64,000 bases of DNA from Oscheius onirici (lineage: Eukaryota > Nematoda > Chromadorea > Rhabditida > Rhabditidae): NCBI GenBank assembly GCA_932521025.1, contig OW051472.1, positions 992,001 to 1,056,000 on the forward strand, in the 5' to 3' direction. Under the pieces are notes generated by a model. The model saw nothing but the letters and a program-made list of their open reading frames with translations, did not search any database and was not told the DNA's origin. Shown piece after piece: positions 45,801 through 55,849 of the stretch. The position numbers and the translations under genes were made by a program. Each line of letters begins with the position of its first letter. Within the stretch, counting starts at the first letter, position 1.

Positions 45801-48800
45801 CGTAAAGAGATTGGAGAAAAAGAGGCTAACGTGAAGAAAAGGAAATATGTATGGGGAAAAGACGAGACGGAATGAATTTTAGGCCAAACATTTGACTGCT
45901 GTGGAATTTACTACGTAAGTGGTTACGGTAGCAAGCACAACGTTGGATACTCAGCCAACAAGGAAGTACCGACTTTTCTTAGAAAAATTTTCTAAGAAAA
46001 GTCACACCGCAACTTTTCTTAGAAAATTTTTTTTAAGGAAAGTTGCGGTCGAATTTGTTGACCGTTAGTTCTTTTCTATATTTTTTTGGTAAAGTAGTCG
46101 CCGTGTGATTACAAGCAGGGTACCATAAAAATGTTTTGAAAAAAAAATCCGAAAGAAAACCACGCCATAATTTTCGATAGAAACATTTTTCTAAGAAACG
46201 TGGCGGTAAACTTCGACCGTGACATTTCTTAGAAAAAATTTCTAATTGTAAGAAAAGTCCCTAACCCGCCAACAAGATCAAATCCTACAAAGGCACAAAA
46301 AACTTTATTTACAAGGAGCAAAAACGAAGAAACGATAAAAATTTACACCAGAAAAAACAACGTAACTAGAGCCAAGCAAACGGCTTATGAATGCGGGCCT
46401 TTTCTGAGCGGGGAGGAGATCATTTTGCTTCGCTGCCCAAAACATGCCCATACAGAACTTCCAGTCGGTGCTGAAGAGATAACGAACGACGGCTTCCATC
46501 GAAATCTCCATGTGGTACATCTAAACATCGTATTTTGGGGGAGATCTTGAAAAACTAACAAAACGAAGCAAACTGTTCTTCTTTGAGGCGACGGAACTCT
46601 TGAATGACTCATCAGTAGAATCGGCAAAGTCGCTGGGCTTGATCATCCTGTCGCCTTTCGCAGTAAAAATGAGTGTCTGTCATCTCGAGAAGAGGCAGTC
46701 TTGTACTTAGTACCAAGACGACTGATCTCTGATCTCCCAAATCTCCGCGGTTGCTCTTCACAGTGACGTTTCTGTCTCTTCCATAAGGGAAACACTGTAA
46801 ATCTTGTTACTAAAAAGTTTAAGAACATTCGCACACCTTTTTAATTCTGCTGTAGAAATGCATAGAAAAGCCAGAAAAAAAGCAGCTGAATAGTGAATGG
46901 CGTCGTTCATCGAAATCTCCATGCTGCAGAGCTTAATTTGCTAAGTTATCAAAATGTGCTGGAAAATGACTAACGAAACGAAGCAGACTGTCTTTCTTTG
47001 CGGCGACAGGGCTCGTGAAAGACATTTCGGTAGAATATGTGAAATCTCTGGGACTGATCATCCTAGTCTGCTGGGGACGGTAGAATCCCGAAATAGGAAA
47101 GGAGACAGCTGACAAAGATACCGTTAAGAGCTGCGAGTCAAGTAGTCGACAATCTGGTTGATTCCTATGCTCAGACTGGCAATCTAAACTGGCTACATGT
47201 AAAGCTAGGAAAAGTGCTTTACAAAGACGATGGTAGCACGCTTCTTGAAGTCAAGCATGTGCGCTGGACCGGGCCGGTCCGGTCCAATTTTCGAATGGCG
47301 GCGGGCGGACCGGTCCGGTCCGATTTTCAAATTGGTCCAGGACCGGACCGGTCAGGACCGGCGCGGTCCAATTTGAAAATCAGACCGGACCGGTCCGGTC
47401 CGCCCGCCGCCATTCAAAAATTGGACCGGACCGACCTCAGCCGGTCCGAGCGCACATGCTTGCTTGAAGTCATCAACCTCCCCACATTTCAATGAATTAT
47501 ACGACATGGCTATAATCAGTCAGTTGACCTTGTTGTGAATCGTGAAGTAGTTTTTCGATCAACATTTAAGATTAAAAAAAGTTTCTGTCCCAATGATTTA
47601 TAAGTAACTGGCACAAACATAACAGCGTGAGAAAAGACATCAAATGGTTCTAGTCATAGAAACCTAGAGGAAGTATTTCGGGGAGATACTTGTTCACCAT
47701 CGCGTAGCCACGATCAATGTCGTCTGGAGTTCCCGATTGGCCCGTCAGAAGTGTCTTCATGACTAGACAAAGATGGGCGGCTGATGCTAGATAATAACCA
47801 CCAGGAAGAGCCTTCGCCGGATACTCGATTCTCTCTTCTTTTTCGCTATTTTTGGTAATATTGTTGTTTCCGTCGCTGGGAGATGATTGGGACTGAAAAT
47901 AGGCTATTTTAGGCTCAGTTCAAGCTAAATTTACCTCATTTTTCATATTTTCCATCACACTCTTCGCATGCATATAGAAATTGATTGGTAGGCTGAAATC
48001 CGAGTGGTAAAGATAGCGGAAGGCGTCATTCATCGAAATTTTCATGTTGTAGAGCTGAAAATGGCTACAATTACCGAAGATGACTTGAAAAAGCTCACAA
48101 ATCGTATTAGACTGTTCTTCTTTGAGGCCATGGGGCTCTTGAGCGATTCTGTGCTAGATTCTTCGAAATCGGTGGGCTGGATCATTCGGTCGGCAATAAA
48201 TATATTGTTCATGCAGTCGCCGACGGGCTGCGGGTCGACTTCGTTCAAAATTTCGATAAATTGGTCAACTCCTATGCTCAGACCGGAAATCTGAAGGTTT
48301 TTTTTTAGTTAAAAATAGCAAAGAATGCTTACAAAATCGATGGTAATGCGCTGTGCGAGCTCTTCGGAAGTACCGGTATACAATAACGTTATGGGATCCA
48401 TTTTCTGCAAAAATGTCAAGTATGAAAGTCTAAAATTATTGGAAAAGAGGTAATTTTCGTTGAGATACGAAAGAACATATAGAAGCACAATCTAAAACTC
48501 GAGATTCATTAAAAATTCACAGAAACAATAACCAATAGGAAGAACTAAAAGGAGCCAGCAAATTGGCTTAAAATGAAATATTGCAACCCTCCTGCAAAAA
48601 TTTGTATGTTCTCGAAATCTTCTAACTTCATCACGATACCCTTCTCTTTTCTTCAAATGCATGAGACTGCACATCATTGCAACAATCTTGTAGCCACCAG
48701 GAATAGGATGAGCAGGTGACTTCTTCTTTCCACCGTCAATCTTCGTTCCGCCAGAAGGCGAATTTCCGTCTCCAAAAACGACACCTCCATTTTTTGCGGC

Positions 48801-51800
48801 TATGCTCATATGAACTAGCATGGAGAAGTCGTCCATGAGATAGCGAATGGCGACGTTCATCGAAATCTCCATTTTGTACATCTAAAAAGTAGTGTTCCGT
48901 CACAAAATATCGATGAAAACTGACGAAACAAAGCAGACTGCCCTTCGTTGAGGTGACAGGGCTCTTGAGCGACTCATCAGTAGAATCGGCGAAATCGCTG
49001 GGCTTGATCATTCGAAGCGAACGGTCGTAGAACAGCTCACGGCCGATAATGTGTCTCCGGTGTACTCTACTCCAGTCTTGAAGAACTTGGGCTCAATTTC
49101 GTAAAAGTAGTCGACAATCTGTTCGATTCCGATGCTCAGACCGGCCATCTAAAACAGGTCTGTCAAGAAATATGGAAGGGAATAGGCTTAAAAAAGCGTT
49201 TGTTGCCTGTGTCTTGCTGTCGTAAGATTTCAGCGGAATAAAGTTCATGGCTGAAAATTGTCTGTAATATAGGAAAAGGTTTGAAAAAGACAATATTTCG
49301 ATCGAAAAAAACGATGAAAATAAACGCAAAAAAGACTTGTGGCGCGGAGGATTTATGTACAATGCGCAGAAAAGTAACAACGTGATATGGGAATAACAAA
49401 ATGGAGAATAACAGCGTAATTTAGCGGCTAATATGAGCCAGGAACGCTTAAGCTTTTTCGAATTCTTCGGGAATAGCCGGCTCACCTAGCTCCAATTCCC
49501 TCATGCAGCTCACGAGACTCATGCTGGCAGAAACGGTGAAACCGCCGGGAAGAGGACAAGCAGGAGAATCGTTCTTCTTCTTCTTCCTTTTGTCCGTCTT
49601 TCTTCTTCCGTAAACCGGCTAAAACAAAGATTTTACCTGAATTTAGCTGAAAAAGTACCTCGTTTTCCCTTTTAGCAGCTTTCAACAAATTCATCGTTAT
49701 GGCAAAGTCCGAGTTGAGAAGATAGCAAACGGCATCGTTCAGCGAAATGTTCATGTGGTAGAGCTAAATTTTGAAATAACTGGGAAATTGGGTGAAAACT
49801 AACGAAACGGAGCAGGAACTGAATCTAAACTGAATTTTTTCCTTTTTGGAAACTTCGGAGCTCTTGAAAGACTCCTCGGTAGAATTAGTGAAATAACTGG
49901 GCTTGCCAACAATATCGACAAACTCGTTCATTCCCATGCTGAGACTGGCAATCTAAACTGAATTTTTAGGTAAAAATGACCGAAACCACACGAAATCGAT
50001 GGTAATGCGCTTGAAGAAGCCATCAACGTCATAGTCGGGCAGCGGAATGAAGTTCATGGCTGAAATTTGGTTGTAGACAGCTGGAAGAGCAGAAGATGGC
50101 CTAAAATAGTTACGTAACCGGTTACGGAACCAATTTCAACCAAGGTTTCGGCGGCAGGGATACTTTTTTGAACGCAAGACGATGAAAATTGAGCAGAACA
50201 CACATTTAGAGTGTGAAGATTTATGTACAATCCGCAGAAACGAAACAATATTAGATAGCAACGGGAAGAACTAAATGGAGCCAGCAAATTAAATTGATCT
50301 CAGACAACTCCCAAAACTTTGTTCATTCTGTTCCATTATCAACCTTTCTAATGTTCTATTTTTCAGGAAATCGAGACTGCCTATGCCGGAGACATTTGCG
50401 CCACCTTCGGCCTGGATTGCCATTCGGGAGAGACGTTCTCGACCGATCCGAACATGTCTCCTCATTGCGTAAGTTTTGTTTCACCTTTTCTTTGCTTTTC
50501 ACTCGTCTAAAAGGCTCTTTGGCGGTCATTATAGGCTTTTTGTTTTCAAAACAATAAAGATCTCTTGAGCGCAAAAAGTCGGCAAAATATGAAGAGATTT
50601 ACTTCTCCCGACCCCAATATTGGTGAATTTCCATGTTCTGGGCATGAAAGAACCTTTCAACCCAAAAACTCGTAAAATTCATGTAAACCAATATGTTTCA
50701 GGAGTCCATGCACATTCCGGAGCCCGTAATATCGATGTCGATCAAGCCGGTGAATCGTAAGGATGCCGACAACTTTATCAAGGCCCTGACACGGTTCACG
50801 AAAGAAGATCCGACATTCCGGAAGGAATACAATCAAGAAGCAAAGGAGACCATCGTCAGCGGAATGGGAGAGCTCCATTTGGTATTGTTGCATTTGCCAC
50901 TCATTTTCACCAAAAATTGTAGGAAATCTACGCCCAGCGGATGAAGAACGAGTTCAATTGTCCCGTGGAACTCGGAAAGCCTACTGTAGCCTATAGGGAA
51001 TCGCTCGGCAGTCCGTACAACTTCCACTTCCGACACAAGAAGCAGACGGGAGGACAGGGACAGTTTGGAGAGATTGAGGGAGTCATCGACCCACTTCCGG
51101 CTGAAGAGAACACCGTCGTCAAGTTTACTGATGAGACTTTCGGAAACAATATTCCGAAGAATCTGTTTCCGGCACTCAAAAAGGTCTTTTTCAAGAAATT
51201 GGCAATGAAAAATAGTAGATTTGATCCTTTTGTAATGGGCTAAAATGAGGGAATGCAAGCTTTGACTTTAAAGGAATTTGCACTTGTGACGCTTTTTACC
51301 AAGTTCGAACTCTAAAAGGGCAACAAAACTAGTATGGCCTGTTCAACAACTATACCGTAACCGGCTTGTTTTGCGACGGGACCAAAAAGCAATGCTCAGT
51401 CAATATTCCCGTCAAAATTCGTGTTGTAACGATGTAACTTGGTCAAGCATATGCCGCTTTTTAGGTTAAGCATCGCGGATAACTACAAATGCTGTAGCGT
51501 TTGGATAGATTACTGTAGTGTAGGCTCTTTCTAAAATCTAGAAAATCTTCTCAAGATGTATCTGTATCAATCTTCTTTTGAATCTCCGAATTTTACCAAA
51601 AAATAACTGGTCCAAAAGCATTTCGAATCTTTCCCCTAGGACTCATAAAAATTACAAAAACTAATCTATTTCTTCCAGGGACTCGACCAGATCGTCACAG
51701 AAGGCCCTTTGATCCATTCCCGAATCGCCGGAATCAATGTGCGAGTAAAGGACGGAGCCACTCACGCCGTCGACTCGACCGAAATTGCCATGATCAACAC

Positions 51801-52590
51801 GATGCAGAACATGATGCGCGAGAGCTTCGAAAAGGCTAACTGGATGCTTCTGGAGCCCATTATGAAGGTCGAAGTCACCACCCCGTCCGATTTCCAGGTT
51901 TTTTTTGTCCTTTTCGTGCTAAAAATACATAATTTAGGGAAATGTGGTCACGTCACTGACGCAGAGAAACGCCCTGATCACATCCACTGATTCAACTGAA
52001 GGTTATACGACCGTCTTGTGCGAAGCGCCCCTCTCCGACATGTTCGGCTACACGTCACAGCTGCGATCGCTCACTGAGGGAAAGGGAGAATTCACAATGG
52101 AATATTCTAGGTTAGTCTTCAATCTTAAAAACCGTCCAAAACAGTACAAACAACCCCCAGTGATATCTGATGTAACCAGTGGACGGAGCAGCTGGAACCG
52201 CATTTGCTCCATTTTGGCAGCTACAATTCTTAGGCAAACTTGCGTCTTTGAGCAGAAATTAGTCCAGAAAAGCATCTCTTTTCGATTATTTAAAAAAATT
52301 CTGTAACTTGTTTGAAAACTGGGATTTTTTGGCATCTTTTCTCTATGGTCCATTTCCAACGAAGAGCGGCATCCATGTTTGTGCGCCAATTTAAAAGGCT
52401 AAATCCGATTTTTGCTATTTCTTTCATCATTAGGTTATTTTTGGCATTTGGCAACGCATAGAACTCGTTATTTTTTTCTTCCAGATACGCTCCCACGACC
52501 AAAGAAGCCCAGGATCGAGTGATACGCGACTGGCAGATCTCCCAAGGCCTGATTGATCCCAACGAGAAGGCCAAAAAAAAGAAGAAGTAA
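39845..52590 (+). CDS. GFM1: Mitochondrial elongation factor G1
   Basis: The N-terminus [12 protein letters not shown] / [18 protein letters not shown] is a basic presequence-like leader. The GTPase domain follows with all boxes visible: [11 protein letters not shown] (P loop), RGITIQSAA (switch I), [12 protein letters not shown] (G3), FVNKMDRTG (G4). Later exons give the EF-G domain II ([10 protein letters not shown] / [17 protein letters not shown]), [17 protein letters not shown], domains III-V ([79 protein letters not shown]) and a lysine-rich end. It drives ribosome translocation in mitochondria. Exon 1 is 39845-39880; a 7,452-base intron separates ADME (42914) from EIETAYAG (50367). The reading frame is intact in every exon. 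Confidence 0.94.
43040..43310 (-). pseudogene. Nested gene F8, 3' remnant
   Basis: Two joined exons: [20 protein letters not shown]...LRLWEF, a 45-base phase-0 intron, then [20 protein letters not shown] and [16 protein letters not shown], stop at 43040. The second exon is close to the corresponding exon of F7. No start or first module is visible, so it is a truncated copy or the 3' end of a larger transcript. Confidence 0.5.
43534..44349 (-). pseudogene. Nested gene F7, two-module copy with an internal stop
   Basis: Begins [19 protein letters not shown] and continues [25 protein letters not shown] and WDPFYEF at the first exon junction. The second module exon reads [40 protein letters not shown]. 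Another unit follows: [32 protein letters not shown] then TAA, then EKNLYYF / [20 protein letters not shown] and a Lys/Arg-rich end. The TAA (near 43760) and a non-ideal acceptor near 44100 argue for decay, or for two separate transcripts. Confidence 0.45.
44574..44750. mobile_element. hAT-like MITE, 177 bp
   Basis: Terminal inverted repeats of about 27 bases: CAGGCTTGTTCCGCCCGCCC at the left end and its complement GGGCGGGCGGAACAAGCCTG at the right. Flanks GGCTCGGT and TGCTCGAT agree at six of eight positions, consistent with an old 8-bp duplication. Lies between nested genes F6 and F7. Confidence 0.65.
44995..45691 (-). CDS. Nested gene F6, intact, 183 aa, function unknown
   Basis: Four exons in phase 0. 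Exon 1: [18 protein letters not shown]. Exon 2 (64 codons): [49 protein letters not shown]. Exon 3: [20 protein letters not shown], then a Lys/Glu-rich stretch ([17 protein letters not shown]). Exon 4: [28 protein letters not shown]. The intron before exon 4 uses a GC donor (AGG/gcaagt). Exon 2 has exactly the same length as in F3. The charged tail suggests a nuclear or RNA-associated protein, which is only a guess. Confidence 0.7.
45900..46265. repeat. Cluster of short hairpins (CTTTTCTTAGAAAA)
   Basis: The palindromic word CTTTTCTTAGAAAA and its complement TTTTCTAAGAAAAG occur four to six times, often directly adjacent (as at 45976-46010), with further decayed copies (AAACATTTTTCTAAGAAACG) to about 46255. 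Several contain GTGGCGGT or GCGG spacers. No gene is visible here. Confidence 0.6.
46305..47507 (-). pseudogene. Nested gene F4/F5, exon 1 split by a MITE
   Basis: Exon 1 starts at 47507 and, if the MITE at 47252-47462 and one copy of its 8-bp duplication are disregarded, runs in one open frame from an ATG into [12 protein letters not shown] and a normal donor. The next exon ([19 protein letters not shown]) hits a stop. Two module units follow: [28 protein letters not shown] / [14 protein letters not shown], and [26 protein letters not shown] / [20 protein letters not shown], ending at 46305 with a Ser/Lys-rich tail. So this is a damaged duplicate or a merged pair of copies. Confidence 0.5.
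47252..47462. mobile_element. hAT-like palindromic MITE, 211 bp, inserted in exon 1 of F4
   Basis: Ends CAAGCATGTGCGCT and AGCGCACATGCTTG are perfect inverted repeats of 14 bases, and the interior (GGACCGGTCCGG words, AATTGGTCC) is almost palindromic. The flanks on both sides are CTTGAAGT (47244-47251 and 47463-47470), an exact 8-bp target duplication. No coding capacity. Confidence 0.85.
47650..48401 (-). CDS. Nested gene F3, intact, 207 aa, function unknown
   Basis: Four exons of 23, 64, 40 and 80 codons, all phase 0. Exon 1 ends [10 protein letters not shown]. Exon 2: [49 protein letters not shown]. Exon 3: [37 protein letters not shown]. Exon 4: a Ser/Asn linker then [20 protein letters not shown] and [15 protein letters not shown]. 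The last exon ([12 protein letters not shown]) is also recognisable in F1 ([12 protein letters not shown]) and F2 ([13 protein letters not shown]), so it belongs to the family. It has no signal peptide; the family is not recognised. Confidence 0.75.
48492..49248 (-). pseudogene. Nested gene F2, lost donor and frameshift
   Basis: Exon 1 starts [19 protein letters not shown] but the following donor GT has become TT. Exon 2 reads [32 protein letters not shown], then a frameshift near 49010 before [29 protein letters not shown]. Exon 3 continues [20 protein letters not shown] and [20 protein letters not shown] to a stop at 48492 with a hydrophobic C-terminus ([15 protein letters not shown]) not seen in other members. 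Two lesions make it a likely pseudogene. Confidence 0.55.
49448..50057 (-). pseudogene. Nested gene F1, 11-bp insertion in module exon
   Basis: Exon 1 [20 protein letters not shown] is followed by [31 protein letters not shown]. The exon then contains AATTCAGTTTAGATTCAG where the paralogues have one copy of ATTCAG; the extra 11 bases match the 3' end of the preceding intron (AAAAATTCAGTTTAG). This breaks the frame before FLLRF, unless the extra piece is itself removed. Further exons are [20 protein letters not shown] and [32 protein letters not shown], ending at 49448. Confidence 0.55.
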
Positions 52591-52703
52591 CAACGAAGCC
52601 CTCCCAACCGATGATCATCACGTTTTCCCCATTTATAGGCTACTTCTAGTCATTTGTTCGTTGTTGACATCTTTTTTGAATCTATAGTTGTTGTCTAGTT
52701 ATC

Positions 52704-53237
52704 TTAGAGGTCAAATTGTTCAATAGCCGTCAGAGAGATGACGGCCTCGTTTGGTAGGATTGAGGCTGCCGGAGCTGTTGTTGGCTTGAAAATAGCCCCT
52801 TCTTCAGTAAACCATTCCGAAGAGATCCAGGGCGTTTTCGGGCTTTTCGGTCCAAATCCTACGGATCTAATCATCGAGACAAGCACTTTGGAATTCGCTG
52901 GTATCACAGCCTTAGTTAATAGGACGAATTCGATTTGGCATCAAAATTCCGGCATGACCGCAGATGATGTTGTTAAATTCCATTCCAGTGAGTAATGAGA
53001 AAGATATCAATATCATATCCATTCAGAGCCGTAGAAAAGGTGAGAGTCCGGATCACTTCCGATCATTGTCGCCGGTTCTCACGGGGACCGACTCCTCGCT
53101 GGACGAAGATGTGGTTTCGGTTGAAATATGTCCTGTTAATATCTCCTTCTTATTATCGAAAATTCTTAAGACTTTACTGAGACTATTTGGGACAACAAAA
53201 TCAACAACAGTGAACAAATTAGAAACTTTTTCGACAT
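52704..53237 (-). CDS. Possible small secreted protein, poor exon model
   Basis: A Met at 53237 begins MSKKFLICSLLLILLSQIVS, a clear signal peptide followed by a donor and, after a 45-base intron, GHISTETTSSSSEESVP. The bases just before the ATG (CGTCGTTTAG) look like a splice acceptor, compatible with trans-splicing. A last exon with VIPANSKVLVSMIRSVGF, SEWFTEEGAIF, LPNEAVISLTAIEQFDL and a stop at 52704 is plausible but its joining to the earlier exon is uncertain. No family recognised. Confidence 0.35.
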
Positions 53238-53349
53238 CTAAACGACGCGTTTCTTGTACTTTTGGAGTTCCTGGAAGGCTCTGGCTAGCTGACGTTTTTC
53301 AGAAGGTGGCATTGTTGTGGCGAGCAGGGACGAGCTTAAAATTGAGGAA

Positions 53350-55843
53350 TTACTTCAGGGCGATTTTCCGAGTATTGCGACTAAAAAAGATCAAATAACC
53401 GAACCTATTTTTATCGCTAATCGAGTGTAGAATGCACATGGCGTGCTCCGTGTGCTGATAGCCGAGAATCGTTTCGGAAATGATCGTACAGACGACGCGA
53501 CTAAAGAATTTCTGATGCTGGCTGATCTGGAAGGTGATTTTAGCGGCTCCGTAGACGAGTCGATCGACCTCCTCCTCCGGCGCCTTTTTCCACTGAACGA
53601 AGAATTGGCAGCCGCGCAGGTGCTTCGTCACAAGACCCCTAAAATGGCTTAAAATTATGGGAAATTTGTTCAGAAACTCACGTGTAAACGGCAATTTGAT
53701 CGTTACAGATACTGGGATGGGCGTAGCGAAGACAATTATAGAGCAGGGCCTCCATTCCGAACATTGCTTCCACGTCAAATTTCTACAAAAAATGTATTTT
53801 TCGAGGCCAAAAGGACAAAAAACTGACCGTTTCGTTGAAAATGGTAGCAATTGTCAGGCTCAGCGTCACGACACTTCTTTCCTCTTTGCTCCTAGCGGCC
53901 TTTTTTACTGCCTCGGCGCATAGGGACAGAATTGAAGGCGGGAGATCTTCCTGGCCGGCTAGATGCACCAAAAGGTCGAAAACTATGACCGTTTCGTTCG
54001 CTGGAAGCTTCCGAACGAGCTGTTGTGCTACGGAAAGGATAGTCTCCAGGGGAGCAGCCTTGAGTTCTTTGGACGTCTTTTTCAGTAGCTTGGGAACCTG
54101 AAAATGGGTAGTTTCAGTTTAGCTTTGTAGAAAAAAAGGATTTTAGGATAAACACAGTAGCAGCTGATGTAAATTTAGAATAAGCATGAGTTTTACGGAT
54201 TACTCAAGCTTCTGGCCTAAAGTATAGGGCGGGTTACTGTAACCTTTTAGCTGGGCAACTTTTCTATTTTAGGACTGCGACGGGTTACTAACTGTCGGCA
54301 AAGAATATGAAAAGGTTACTGTAACATTTGGTTAGAAACCCCACCTTATCCGGCTTAATTTTGCCTAGAAACTCTTCCATAAAGCCTTCTGGAGCCTTTT
54401 CCTGAATCACGAGCAGATTTGGCCACGCGAAGAGACTATCCAGGTCTCTGGCCGTCGACAAGCCCAGATCCGTCAAAGTCTCGTCGAAACTGGGCTTGGA
54501 TTTCTCTTCCGCCGCAAATTTGCCTTTCAGGAGCTTCAAGAGCAGTTTTGTCGTCTTTTTATCCGTCTAAAAATGATTTTTTCTGAAGAAAATTGCTGAG
54601 AAAATACATCTAAATTCTCTTCCAGAGCGATTTTCGCTGCCTCGATGACAATTTCTCTCGTCGCGTCGATTCTGGCCTGAAGTTCCGAATTGGCCGTGAG
54701 CTCGTTGACAACGTTTTCGACCTAAAGCAAGCTCCTTTTTAACGACAACGTGACAATAGTACCGATTTTCTGGGTTCGGTAGTTCGCAGAGCGCTGTATT
54801 TGAAGACTTGAGCAAGAGAGCGACTGGCCAGACTGGCTGGGAGACGGAAAAGGAGCGATTCAGTGTGCTGGAGAACGAGGTTGGAGAACTGGAAGAAAAA
54901 AGATGAGAAGTAGGTTATTTTTGAGTTTTCAACGACCTGCTGGGCCACAATATGACTTGAAAACTAAAAACACTCACTTGAGCAAAACTAGACGTGACCG
55001 GATCATCATTTGCCGTCTCTGCCTCGAATTTGACCGTATCTAGGGCTGATATAGTCCATTTCGTCTCTTCTCCCGTCAAAAGAATCGTCAACAAGGCCAC
55101 AACGGGGTTCTTTTTCATCTTTTCCGTGACGGTTTTAAGCCAGACGTCTGCTGAAGCCGTTTCGAGATACGTCTGCTCTAGAAGAAGCACGTAGACGAGT
55201 TGACGGGCCACGAATGTCGCCAGGCCTAAAATTTGGGTAAAAATAGGAAAAAAAAAGAATTAAAAAGTACCATAATCCTTGTCCTTCCACATCTTGGCTA
55301 TCAATTCCGACAGATCCGTTCTAATCGCATCTCTGAGCTTGGAATGACTGAAAATGTTGACGGTGGCGATGAAGAATTCGAGCAGGAGGGCGGAATTTCT
55401 CTTGATTATCGGCTCGTCTTTTTGGAAGAAGCCGAGAATCTGCTTGAAGCTGTCCACGCTGCTTTCGACTCCTAAGAGGGCGATGAATTCCCGGAGCTGG
55501 AGAAAGTCATTGGGAGAGAGGTTGAGAGACGTGTCCTACAATTTCTTTATAATTAAAATCTCAGGATTCCCAAGATTTAAAGAGCTTTAACATATACACA
55601 CCTCGTGTATGAGCTCAAAATAGCAGCTGGCAATCTCCTTGTCTATTCCTTGATTCTTTAGACGTCCGAAGAGCTCGTCTTTGCCAGAAGCATCGCCTAA
55701 AACTTGTTTGTAGACCAAAATAGCGAAAAAAAAAATAGAAAAGTGAAGCAAAACCAACTTCCTAGGGCCTGTTTGACGATACTTTTGACCTCTTCGTGAC
55801 TGAAAGTAGGCAAAATCTTTCGTATTTTCTTCAGGGAAGCCAT
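53350..55843 (-). CDS. Helical-repeat (HEAT/ARM-like) protein immediately after VHL
   Basis: The first ATG at 55843 (MASLKKIRKILPTFSHEEVK) follows the VHL stop by six bases. Exons in frame include DASGKDELFGRLKNQGIDK, LNLSPNDFLQLREFIALLGV, FVARQLVYVLLLEQTYLETA, KNPVVALLTILLTGEETKW, FSNLVLQHTESLLFRLPASL, VENVVNELTANSELQARIDA, LLKLLKGKFAAEEK, APLETILSVAQQLVRKLPAN, FDVEAMFGMEALLYNCLRYA, KAPEEEVDRLVYGAAKITFQ, ending near 53350. Long amphipathic helices throughout; no membrane segment. It resembles HEAT-type scaffolds such as API5 in general style only; I do not assign a name. About 11 exons, introns mostly 40-60 bases. Confidence 0.65.
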
Positions 55844-55849
55844 TTTGGT

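Larger units (their letters stand above)
42915..50366 (+). other. Giant GFM1 intron hosting an antisense gene cluster
   Basis: Donor GAG/gtacct and acceptor tttcag/GAAATC join in phase inside the domain II region. The intron is 7,452 bases; other GFM1 introns range from about 40 to 1,100. It contains eight minus-strand genes or remnants (F1-F8), two MITEs and a block of hairpins. Confidence 0.88.

Noticed and set aside
52738-53180. Plus-strand frame starting MTASFGRIEAAGAVVGLK downstream of GFM1
   Set aside because: It can be extended by one splice, but the minus strand gives a better signal peptide and C-terminal exon; neither is certain, so only the minus model is listed at low confidence.
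53350-55843. Naming the VHL-downstream gene API5
   Set aside because: Only general helical-repeat character agrees; the N-terminus and C-terminal basic tail of API5 are not seen.
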